Source: Cinclus cinclus
Taxonomy: Eukaryota; Chordata; Aves; Passeriformes; Cinclidae
Direction of reading: 5' to 3'
Length of the DNA stretch: 64,000 nucleotides
Assembly (NCBI RefSeq): GCF_963662255.1
Contig: NC_085067.1
Coordinates: 11,161,648-11,225,647 of the forward strand
In this document: positions 1 to 9,200 of the stretch, piece after piece
How positions within the stretch are numbered: the stretch's first letter is position 1
Layout of the letters: each line of letters begins with the position of its first letter
Made by a program: the position numbers and the translations under genes
Notes under the pieces: generated by a model
The model's input: only the letters and a program-made list of their open reading frames with translations
What the model was told of the DNA's origin: nothing
The model's database searches: none

Positions 1-1081
1 CCAATGGGCCTAAAAGTGCCAGGGATGAATTGTGAAAGCATGGGGCCCAATTAAAACCTGGTATAATTATGCCACCATGGAGGCCAAAAATGAAATGATT
101 CATTGTGACATCAAGTGGCCTAAAAGGGCATGGGATGCATTGTGACACCACAGGGGTTAAGAGAAGCAAGGAACCATTGTGACCCAAGGCAGGCTAACAA
201 TCTTAGAATCCCTTTTGACAGCAGGGGGCGCAAAAGGACCACGGATGAACTCTGACAGCATGGGGACCTATAGAAGCAAGGAACCATTAAGACACCATGA
301 AGGCTAAGAACCAAATGGTTCACTGTAAGACCAAGTGGCCTAAAAGGACTTGGAATGCATTGTGACACCACAGAGGTTAAGAGAAGCAAGGAACCATTGT
401 GACCCAATGCAGGCTAACAATCTAATGATCCCTTGTGACACCAGGGGGCCTAAAATGGCCAGGAATGGATTGTTACAGCACGGGGACCAATAGAAGCAAG
501 GATCTATTATGCCACCATGGAGGCCAAGAATCAAATGATTCATTGTGACATCAAGTGGCCTAAAAGGGCATGGGATGCATTGTGACACCACAGGGGTTAA
601 GAGAAGCAAGGAACCATTGTGACCCAAGGCAGGCTAACAATCTTAGAATCCCTTTTGACAGCAGGGGGCGCAAAAGTACCACGGATGAACTCTGACAGCA
701 TGGGGACCTATAGAAGCAAGGAACCATTATGACACCATGGAGGCCAAGAATCAAATGGTTCATTGTAAGACCAAGTGGCCTAAAAGGTCTTGGAATGCAT
801 TGTGACACCACAGAGGTTAAGAGAAGCAAGGATCCATTGTGACCCAATGCAGGCTAACAATCTAATGATCCCTTGTGACACCAGGGGGCGCAAAAGGACC
901 ACGGATGAACTGTGACAGCATGGGGATCTATAGAAGCAAGGAACTATTATGACACCATGGCGGCCAAGAATCAAATGGTTCATTGTAAGACCAAGTGGCC
1001 TAAAAGGTCTTGGAATGCATTGTGACACCACAGAGATTAAGAGAAGCAAGGAACCATTGTGACCCAATGCAGGCTAACAAT
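1..1081 (+). repeat. Partial upstream monomers N-G-P-G-G
   Basis: The window opens inside an N-class monomer, followed by G, P, G and G classes. Positions 120-407 reappear almost unchanged at 4082-4369 (shift 3,962), and 780-1507 reappears at 5402-6129 (shift 4,622, about 21 monomers). This stretch is therefore a rearranged relative of the 4.1-5.7 kb segment. The first two G units have GCAGGGGGCG in place of CCAGGGGGCG. Confidence 0.85.
878..891 (+). promoter_or_regulatory. CTCF-like core motif in a G-class monomer (example)
   Basis: The sequence ACACCAGGGGGCGC matches the CTCF core CCACCAGGGGGCGC at 13 of 14 positions; only the first C is an A. Against the degenerate 12-base core CCASYAGRKGGC it matches 11 of 12. 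The same string recurs in G monomers throughout the array, for example at 1318, 2859, 5940 and 7482. Binding is a prediction from the motif alone, and the mismatch falls at a position that usually matters. Confidence 0.3.
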
Positions 1082-1548
1082 CTAATGATCCATTGTGACA
1101 CCAGGGGTTGTAATAGGGCCAGGGATGAATTGTGAAAGCATGGGGCACAATAAAAACATGGAAATATTATGACACAATAGAGGCCAAGACTCAAATGATT
1201 CATCGTAATACCAAGTGGCCAAAAAGGGCATTGGATGCATTGTGACACCACAGGGGTTAAGAGACGCAAGGAACCATTGTGACCCAATGCAGGCTAACAA
1301 TCTAAGAATCCCTTTTGACACCAGGGGGCGCAAAAGGACCACGGATGAACTCTGACAGCATGGGGACCTATAGAAGCAAGGAACCATTATGACACCATGG
1401 AGGCCAAGAATCAAATGGTTCATTGTAAGACCAAGTGGCCTAAAAGGTCTTGGAATGCATTGTGACACCACAGAGGTTAAGAGAAGCAAGGAACCATTGT
1501 GACCCAATGCAGGCTAATAATCTAATGATCCCTTGTGGCACCAGGGGG

Positions 1549-1557
1549 TATAAAAAG
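1549..1557 (+). promoter_or_regulatory. TATA-like box in a T-class monomer (example)
   Basis: TATAAAAAG lies between G-rich flanks (CCAGGGGG upstream, GGCCAGGG downstream), as in strong RNA polymerase II TATA promoters. TTACAGC at 1574-1580 matches the initiator consensus YYANWYY at 6 of 7 positions, and its A lies 27 bases downstream of the first T of the box. About 15 of the first 101 monomers carry this core. Promoter activity is not shown. Confidence 0.25.
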
Positions 1558-2187
1558 GGCCAGGGATGGATTGTTACAGCACGGGGACCAATAGAAGCAA
1601 GGATCTATTATGCCACCATGGAGGCCAAGAATCAAATGATTCATTGTGACATCAAGTGGCCTAAAAGGGCATGGGATGCATGGTGACACCACAGGGGTTA
1701 AGAGAAGCAAGGATCCATTGTGACCCAATGCCGGCTAACAATCTAATGGTCCCTTGTGACACCAATGGGCCTAAAAGGGCCAGGGATGAATTGTGAAAGC
1801 ATGGGGCCCAATTAAAACCTGGTACAATTATGCCACCATGGAGGCCAAAAATGAAATGATTCATTGTGACATCAAGTGGCCTAAAAGGGCATGGGATGCA
1901 CTGGGACACCACAGGGGTTAAGAGAAGCAAGGAACCATTGTGACCCAAGGCAGGCTAACAATCTTAGAATCCCTTTTGACAGCAGGGGGCGCAAAAGGAC
2001 CACGGATCAACTCTGACAGCATGGGGACCTATAGAAGCAAGGAACCATTATGACACCATGGAGGCCAAGAATCAAATGGTTCATTGTAAGACCAAGTGGC
2101 CTGAAAGGTCTTGGAATGCATTGTGACACCACAGAGGTTAAGAGAAGCAAGGAACCATTGTGACCCAATGCAGGCTAACAATCTAAT

Positions 2188-2297
2188 GATCCATTGTGGC
2201 ACCAGGGGTTGTAATAGGTCCAGGGATGGATTGTTACAGCACGGGGACCAATAGAAGCAAGGATCTATTATGTCACCATGGAGGCCAAGAATCAAAT
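2188..2297 (+). repeat. Hybrid B half, V-class start joined to T-class end
   Basis: The first ~35 bases read as V class (CCAGGGGTTGTAATAGG) and the remainder as T class (GGGATGGATTGTTACAGCACGG and AAGGATCTATTATGTCACC, given here as two separate pieces). The switch is near 2,222-2,232. The same hybrid is present in the tandem copy at 3729-3838, so it predates the 1,541 bp duplication. It is best explained by conversion or unequal exchange within a monomer. Confidence 0.75.
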
Positions 2298-2858
2298 GAT
2301 TCATTGTGACATCAAGTGGCCTAAAAGGGCTTGGGATGCATTGTGACACCACAGGGGTTAAGAGAAGCAAGGATCCATTGTGACCCAATGCCGGCTAACA
2401 ATCTAATGGTCCCTTGTGACACCAATGGGCCTAAAAGTGCCAGGGATGAATTGTGAAAGCATGGGGCCCAATTAAAACCTGGTATAATTATGCCACCATG
2501 GAGGCCAAAAATGAAATGATTCATTGTGACATCAAGTGGCCTAAAAGGGCATGGGATGCATTGTGACACCACAGGGGTTAAGAGAAGCAAGGAACCATTG
2601 TGACCCAAGGCAGGCTAACAATCTAATGATCCATTGTGACACCAGGGGTTGTAATAGGGCCAGGGATGAATTGTGAAAGCATGGGGCACAATAAAAACAT
2701 GGAAATATTATGACACAATAGAGGCCAAGACTCAAATGATTCATCGTAATACCAAGTGGCCAAAAAGGGCATTGGATGCATTGCGACACCACAGGGGTTA
2801 AGAGACGCAAGGAACCATTGTGACCCAATGCAGGCTAACAATCTAAGAATCCCTTTTG

Positions 2859-2872
2859 ACACCAGGGGGCGC
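2859..2872 (+). promoter_or_regulatory. CTCF-like core motif (second example)
   Basis: This is the identical 14-base core in the second 1,541 bp unit, on the same strand as every other copy. The two CpGs in the G class lie in this core (GGGGGCGC) and just downstream (CCACGGATG). Confidence 0.3.
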
Positions 2873-3089
2873 AAAAGGACCACGGATGAACTCTGACAGC
2901 ATGGGGACCTATAGAAGCAAGGAACCATTATGACACCATGGAGGCCAAGAATCAAATGGTTCATTGTAAGACCAAGTGGCCTAAAAGGTCTTGGAATGCA
3001 TTGTGACACCACAGAGGTTAAGAGAAGCAAGGAACCATTGTGACCCAATGCAGGCTAATAATCTAATGATCCCTTGTGGCACCAGGGGG

Positions 3090-3098
3090 TATAAAAAG
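3090..3098 (+). promoter_or_regulatory. TATA-like box in a T-class monomer (second example)
   Basis: This is the same TATAAAAAG box with the same TTACAGC downstream in the second 1,541 bp unit. Related GTGTATAAAAAG forms occur near 26,395, 28,154, 30,980 and 49,692. Confidence 0.25.
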
Positions 3099-3728
3099 GG
3101 CCAGGGATGGATTGTTACAGCACGGGGACCAATAGAAGCAAGGATCTATTATGTCACCATGGAGGCCAAGAATCAAATGATTCATTGTGACATCAAGTGG
3201 CCTAAAAGGGCATGGGATGCATGGTGACACCACAGGGGTTAAGAGAAGCAAGGATCCATTGTGACCCAATGCCGGCTAACAATCTAATGGTCCCTTGTGA
3301 CACCAATGGGCCTAAAAGGGCCAGGGATGAATTGTGAAAGCATGGGGCCCAATTAAAACCTGGTACAATTATGCCACCATGGAGGCCAAAAATGAAATGA
3401 TTCATTGTGACATCAAGTGGCCTAAAAGGGCATGGGATGCACTGGGACACCACAGGGGTTAAGAGAAGCAAGGAACCATTGTGACCCAAGGCAGGCTAAC
3501 AATCTTAGAATCCCTTTTGACAGCAGGGGGCGCAAAAGGACCACGGATGAACTCTGACAGCATGGGGACCTATAGAAGCAAGGAACCATTATGACACCAT
3601 GGAGGCCAAGAATCAAATGGTTCATTGTAAGACCAAGTGGCCTGAAAGGTCTTGGAATGCATTGTGACACCACAGAGGTTAAGAGAAGCAAGGAACCATT
3701 GTGAACCAATGCAGACTAACAATCTAAT

Positions 3729-3838
3729 GATCCATTGTGGCACCAGGGGTTGTAATAGGTCCAGGGATGGATTGTTACAGCACGGGGACCAATAGAAGCA
3801 AGGATCTATTATGTCACCATGGAGGCCAAGAATCAAAT
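3729..3838 (+). repeat. Hybrid V/T B half, second copy
   Basis: This is the counterpart of 2188-2297 in the second 1,541 bp copy, with the same class switch and a distinctive AATAGGTCCAGGG junction. Confidence 0.75.
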
Positions 3839-4938
3839 GATTCATTGTGACATCAAGTGGCCTAAAAGGGTATGGGATGCATTGTGACACCACAGGGGTT
3901 AAGAGAAGCAAGGATCCATTGTGACCCAATGCCGGCTAACAATCTAATGGTCCCTTTTGACACCAATGGGCCTAAAAGTGCCAGGGATGAATTGTGAAAG
4001 CATGGGGCCCAATTAAAACCTGGTATAATTATGCCACCATGGAGGCCAAAAATGAAATGATTCATTGTGACATCAAGTGGCCTAAAAGGGCATGGGATGC
4101 ATTGTGACACCACAGGGGTTAAGAGAAGCAAGGAACCATTGTGACCCAAGGCAGGCTAACAATCTTAGAATGCCTTTTGACAGCAGGGGGTGCAAAAGGA
4201 CCACGGATGAACTCTGACAGCATGGGGACCTATAGAAGCAAGGAACCATTAAGACACCATGAAGGCTAAGAACCAAATGGTTCACTGTAAGACCAAGTGG
4301 CCTAAAAGGACTTGGAATGCATTGTGACACCACAGAGGTTAAGAGAAGCAAGGAACCATTGTGACCCAATGCAGGCTAACAATCTAATGATCCCTTGTGA
4401 CACCAGGGGGCCTAAAATGGCCAGGGATGGTTGTTACAGCACGGGGACCAATAGAAGCAAGGATCTATTATGCCACCATGGAGGCCAAGAATCAAATGAT
4501 TCATTGTGACATCAAGTGGCCTAAAAGGGCATGGGATGCATTGTGACACCACAGAGGTTAAGAGAAGCAAGGAAACATTGTGACCCAATGCAGGCTAACA
4601 ATCTAATAATCCCTTGTGGCACCAGGGGTTATAAAAAGGGTCAGGGATGGATTGTTACAGCACGGGGACCAATAGAAGCAAGGACCTATTATGTCACCAT
4701 GGAGGCCAAGAATCAAATGATTCATTGTGACATCAAGTGGCCTAAAAGGGCATGGGATGCATTGTGACACCACAGGGGTTAAGAGAAGCACGGATCCATT
4801 GTGACCCAATGGAGGCTAACAATCTAATGGTCCCTTGTGACACCAATGGGCCTAAAAGTGCCAGGGATGAATTGTGAAAGCATCGGGCCCAATTAAAACC
4901 TGGTACAATTATGCCACCATGGAGGCCAAGAATCAAAT

Positions 4939-5048
4939 GATTCATTGTGACATCAAGTGGCCTAAAAGGGCATGGGATGCATTGGGACACCACAGGGGTT
5001 AAGAGAAGCAAGGAACCATTGTGACCCAATGCAGGCTAACAATCTAAT
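4939..5048 (+). repeat. Half-monomer A (110 bp)
   Basis: This half is exactly 110 bp and aligns without gaps to the following 110 bp at 83 of 110 positions (about 75%). Both begin GAT-C--TTGTGACA and share CTAAAA at positions 25-29 and AGAAGCAAGGA near position 67. It is the more conserved half across the array and carries GGATGCATTGTGAC. Three A sub-variants track the preceding B class: GTGACATCAAG after P, T and N; GTAAGACCAAG after G; and GTAACACCAAG after V and H. Confidence 0.9.
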
Positions 5049-5163
5049 GATCCCTTGTGACACCAGGGGGCCTAAAATGGCCAGGAATGGATTGTTACAG
5101 CACGGGGACCAATAGAAGCAAGGATCTATTATGCCACCATGGAGGCCAAGAATCAAATGATTC
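4944..5163 (+). repeat. Six ~37 bp ancestral sub-repeats inside one monomer
   Basis: Six related units start at 4944, 4981, 5018, 5054, 5091 and 5128, with lengths 37, 37, 36, 37, 37 and 36. They begin ATTGTGACATCA, ATTGGGACACCA, ATTGTGACCCAA, CTTGTGACACCA, ATTGTTACAGCA and ATTATGCCACCA. Units 1/4 and 2/5 match at 28 of 37 positions and units 1/2 at about 22 of 37. The first two units of each half also share a G-rich centre and an AAGNGCAAGG-like end. The simplest reading is that a ~37 bp unit triplicated to 110 bp, which then doubled to 220 bp. That order of events is inferred from the identities. Confidence 0.85.
5049..5158 (+). repeat. Half-monomer B (110 bp), the class-defining half
   Basis: This is the paralogous second half of the monomer and matches half A at about 75%. 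Most variation between monomers lies here, especially at half-positions 10-60, where the core is GGGGGCGC, GGGGGCGT, GGGGGCCT, GGGGGTATAAAAA, GGGGTTGTAATAGG or CCAATGGGCC according to class. The 3' third, ending in GAGGCCAAGAATCAAAT, is shared by most classes. Confidence 0.9.
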
Positions 5164-5703
5164 ATTGTGACATCAAGTGGCCTAAAAGGGCATGGGATGC
5201 ATTGTGACACCACAGGGGTTAAGAGAAGCAAGGAACCATTGTGACCCAATGCAGGCTAACAATCTTAGAATCCCTTTTGACACTAGGGGGCGCAAAAGTA
5301 CCACGGATGAACTCTGACATCATGGGGACCTATAGAAGCAAGGAACCATTATGACACCATGAAGGCTAAGAATCAAATGGTTCATTGTAAGACCAAGTGG
5401 CCTAAACGGTCTTGGAATGCATTGTGACACCACAGAGGTTAAGAGAAGCAAGGATCCATTGTGACCCAATGCAGGCTAACAATTTAATGATCCCTTGTGA
5501 CACCAGGGGGCGCAAAAGGACCACGGATGAACTGTGACAGCATGGGGACCTATAGAAGCAAGGAACTATTATGACACCATGGCGGCCAAGAATCAAATGG
5601 TTCATTGTAAGACCAAGTGGCCTAAAAGGTCTTGTAATGCATGGTGACACCACAGAGATTAAGAGAAGCAAGGAACCATTGTGACCCAATGCAGGCTAAC
5701 AAT

Positions 5704-6280
5704 CTAATGATCCATTGTGACACCAGGGGTTGTAATAGGGCCAGGGATGAATTGTGAAAGCATGGGGCACAATAAAAACATGGAAATATTATGACACAAT
5801 AGAGGCCAAGACTCAAATGATTCATCGTAATACCAAGTGGCCAAAAAGGGCATTGGATGCATTGTGACACCACAGGGGTTAAGAGACGCAAGGAACCATT
5901 GTGACCCAATGCAGGCTAACAATCTAAGAATCCCTTTTGACACCAGGGGGCGCAAAAGGACCACGGATGAACTCTGACAGCATGGGGACCTATAGAAGCA
6001 AGGAACCATTATGACACCATGGAGGCCAAGAATCAAATGGTTCATTGTAAGACCAAGTGGCCTAAAAGGGCTTGGAATGCATTGTGACACCACAGAGGTT
6101 AAGAGAAGCAAGAAACCATTGTGACCCAATGCAGGCTAACAATCTAATGATCCCTTGGGGCACCAGGGGGTATAAAAAGGGCCAGGGATGGATTGTTACA
6201 GCACGGGGACCAATAGAAGCAAGGATCTATTATGTCACCATGGAGGCCAAGAATCAAATGATTCATTGTGACATCAAGTA
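5704..6280 (+). repeat. Partial third copy of the 1,541 bp higher-order repeat (V-G-T)
   Basis: The V, G and T monomers here match 1082-1660 and 2623-3200 almost exactly, including the rare GTAATACCAAGTGGCCAAAA variant of the A half near 5828. The order then switches to an S monomer near 6,380, which ends the higher-order pattern. Confidence 0.8.
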
Positions 6281-9200
6281 GCCTAAAAGGGCATGGGATG
6301 CATGGTGACACCACAGGGGTTAAGAGAAGCAAGGAACCATTGTGACCCAATGCCGGATAACAGTCTAATAATCCCTTTCGACACCAGGGGGCGTAAAAGC
6401 AACAGGGATGAATTGTGACAGCATGGGGCCCAATAAAAACAAGGAACCATTATGACACCATGGAGGCCAAGAATCAAATGGTTCATTGTAAGACCAAGTG
6501 GCCTAAAAGGTCTTGGAATGCATTGTGACACCACAGAGGTTAAGAGAAGCAAGGAACCATTGTGACCCAATGCAGGCTAACAATCTAATGATCCCTTGTG
6601 GCACCAGGGGGTATAAAAAGGGCCAGGGATGGATTGTTACAGCACGGCGACCAATAGAAGCAAGGATCTATTATGTCACCATGGAGGCCAAGAATCAAAT
6701 GATTCATTGTGACATCAAGTGGCCTAAAAGGGCATGGGATGCATTGTGACACCACAGGGGTTAAGAGAAGCAAGGAACCATCGTAACCCAATGCAGGCTA
6801 ACAATCTAATGATCCATTGTGACACCAGGGGTTGTAATAGGGCCAGGGATGAATTGTGAAAGCATGGGGCACAATAAAAACATGGAAATATTATGACACA
6901 ATAGAGGCCAAGACTCAAATGATTCATTGTAACACCAAGTGGCCTAAAAGGTCTTGGAATGCATTGTGACACCACGGGGGTTAAGAGAAGGAAGGAACCA
7001 TTGTGACCCAAAGCAGGCTAACAATCTAAGAATCCCTCTTGACACCAGGGGGCGCAAAAGGACCACGGATGAACTCTGACAGCATGGGGACCTATAGAAG
7101 CAAGGAACCATTATGCCACCATGGAGGCCAAGAATCAAATGATTCATTGTGACATCAAGTGGCCTAAAATGGCATGGAATGCATTGTGACACCACAGAGG
7201 TTAAGAGAAGCAAGCAACCATTGTGACCCAATGCCGGCTAACAGTCTAATGGTCCCTTGTGACACCAATGGGCCAAAAAGGGCCAGGGATGAATTGTGAA
7301 AGCATGGGGCCCAATTAAAACCTGGTACAATTATGCCACCATGGAGGCCAAAAATGAAATGATTCATTGTGACATCAAGTGGCCTAAAAGGGCATGGGAT
7401 GCATTGTGACACCACAGGGGTTAAGAGAAGCAAGGAACCATTGTGACCCAATGCAGGCTAACAATCTAAGAATCCCTTTTGACACCAGGGGGCGCAAAAG
7501 GACCACGGATGAACTCTGACAGCATGGGGACCTATAGAAGCAAGGAACCATTATGACACCATGGAGGCCAAGAATCAAATGGTTCATTATAAGACCAAGT
7601 GGCCTAAAAGGTCTTGGAATGCATTGTGACACCACAGAGGTTAAGAGAAACAAGGAACCATTGTGACCCAATGCAGGCTAACAATCTAATGATCCCTTGT
7701 GGCACCAGGGGGTATAAAAAGGGCCAGGCATGGATTGTTACAGCACGGGGACCAATAGAAGCAAGGATCTATTATGTCACCATGGAGGCCAAGAATCAAA
7801 TGATTCATTGTGACATCAAGTGGCCTAAAAGGGCATGGGATGCATTGTGACACCACAGGGGTTAAGAGAAGCAAGGAACCATTGTGACCCAATGCAGGCT
7901 AACAATCTAATGATCCATTGTGACACCAGGGGTGGTAATAGGGCCAGGGATGAATTGTGAAAGCATGGGGCACAATAAAAACATGGAAATATTATGACAC
8001 CATAGAGGCCAAGAATCAAATGATTCATTGTGACACCAAGTGGCCTAAAAGGTCTTGGAATGCATTGTGACACCACGGGGGTTAAGAGAAGGAAGGAACC
8101 ATTGTGACCCAAAGCAGGCTAACAATCTAAGAATCCCTTTTGACACCAGGGGGCGCAAAAGGACCACGGATGAACTCTGACAGCATGGGGACCTATAGAA
8201 GCAAGGAACCATTATGACACCATGGAGGCCAAGAATCAAATGGTTCATTGTAAGACCAAGTGGCCTAAAAGGTCTTGGAATGCATTGTGACACCACAGAG
8301 GTTAAGAGAAGCAAAGAACCATTGTGACCCAATGAAGGCTAATAATCTAATGATCCCTTGTGGCACCAGGGGTTGTAATAGGGCCAGGGATGATATGTGA
8401 AAGCATGGGGCACAATAAAATCATGGAAATATTATGACACAATAGAGGCCAAGAATCAAATGATTCATTGTAAGACCAAGTGGCCTAAAAAGGCATGGGA
8501 TGCATTGTGACACCACAGGGGTTAAGAGAAGCAAGGAACCATTGTGACCCAATGCAGGCTAACAATCTAATGATCCCTTGGGGCACCAGGGGGTATAAAA
8601 AGGGCCAGGGATGGATTGTTACAGCACGGGGACCAATAGAAGCAAGGATCTATTATGCCACCATGGAGGCCAAGAATCAAATGATTCATTGTGACATCAA
8701 GTGGCCTAAAAGGGCCTGGGATGCATTGTGACACCACAGGGGTTAAGAGAAGCAAGGAACCATTGTGACCCAATGCCGGCTAACAATCTTAGAATCCCTT
8801 TTGACACCAGGGGGCGCAAAAGGACCACGGATGAACTCTGACAGCATGGGGACCTATAGAAGCAAGGAACCATTATGCCACCATGGAGGCCAAGAATCAA
8901 ATGGTTCATTATAAGACCAAGTGGCCTAAAAGGTCTTGGAATGCATTGTGACACCACAGAGGTTAAGAGAAGCAAGGAACCATTGTGACCCAATGCAGGC
9001 TAACAATCTAATGATCCCTTGGAGCACCAGGGGGTATAAAAAGGGCCAGGGATGGATTGTTACAGCACGGGGACCAATAGAAGCAAGGATCTATTATGTC
9101 ACCATGGAGGCCAAGAATCAAATGATTCATTGTGACATCAAGTGGCCTAAAAGGGCATGGGATGCATTGTGACACCACAGGGGTTAAGAGAAGCAAGCAT

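Larger units (their letters stand above)
1082..2622 (+). repeat. 7-monomer higher-order repeat, copy 1 (1,541 bp)
   Basis: The class order is V-G-T-N-G-V/T hybrid-N. The next 1,541 bp repeat the same order with only scattered single-base differences (by eye about 99% identity), whereas adjacent monomers inside the unit differ far more. The length is six 220 bp monomers plus one 221 bp T monomer, which carries one extra base in GGGGGTATAAAAAGG. Confidence 0.88.
2623..4163 (+). repeat. 7-monomer higher-order repeat, copy 2 (1,541 bp)
   Basis: This is the direct tandem copy of 1082-2622 with the same class order. The copies differ by single bases, for example GTCACC in place of GCCACC near 3152 and GCATTGCGACACC in place of GCATTGTGACACC near 2779. 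After this copy the order changes to G-P-T-N, so the regular 7-mer ends near 4,163. Boundaries are accurate to about 50 bp. Confidence 0.88.
4939..5158 (+). repeat. Reference 220 bp monomer (P class)
   Basis: This is a convenient full-length unit, exactly 220 bp, followed directly by the next unit at 5159. It contains an ATGCAT (NsiI) site in the A half, as nearly every monomer does, and CCATGG (NcoI) near the end of the B half. It has a single CpG, in CACGGGG. The monomer start is arbitrary, because in a tandem repeat any phase is equivalent. I chose GATTCATTGTGAC because it lets the two halves begin with matching sequence. Confidence 0.95.
4164..5703 (+). repeat. Rearranged 7-monomer block G-P-T-N-P-G-G
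   Basis: This block has the same length as the neighbouring 7-mer but a different class order. It starts like the beginning of the window (N-G-P) and ends like 780-1081 (G-G), so it mixes the two arrangements. It contains the reference P monomer. The A halves alternate between GGGATGC and GGAATGC forms as expected from the preceding class. Confidence 0.75.

Noticed and set aside
120..407. Recurrent 95-codon minus-strand open frames beginning MGHNGSLLLL, and 78-codon plus-strand frames beginning MECIVTPQ or MGCIVTPQ, as a gene family
   Set aside because: They recur with every monomer and overlap each other, and frames on both strands are open at the same places. The 220 bp period is not divisible by three, so the frame rotates and every open stretch is cut at a similar length. 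Single-base indels between monomers are tolerated freely. They follow the satellite, not coding constraint.
1082..1507. Longer 141-148 codon minus-strand frames (1082-1507, 2623-3048, 18672-19118, 21324-21755) as real proteins
   Set aside because: Those at 1082 and 2623 are the same higher-order repeat copied. Those at 18.7 and 21.3 kb arise because a 2 bp deletion (GAGAACAAGG) or similar indel changes frame between two satellite frames. No independent coding evidence exists.
4939..5158. G-quadruplex potential of the G-rich strand
   Set aside because: Runs of GGG or longer are too far apart in all classes; four runs with short loops do not occur in one monomer.
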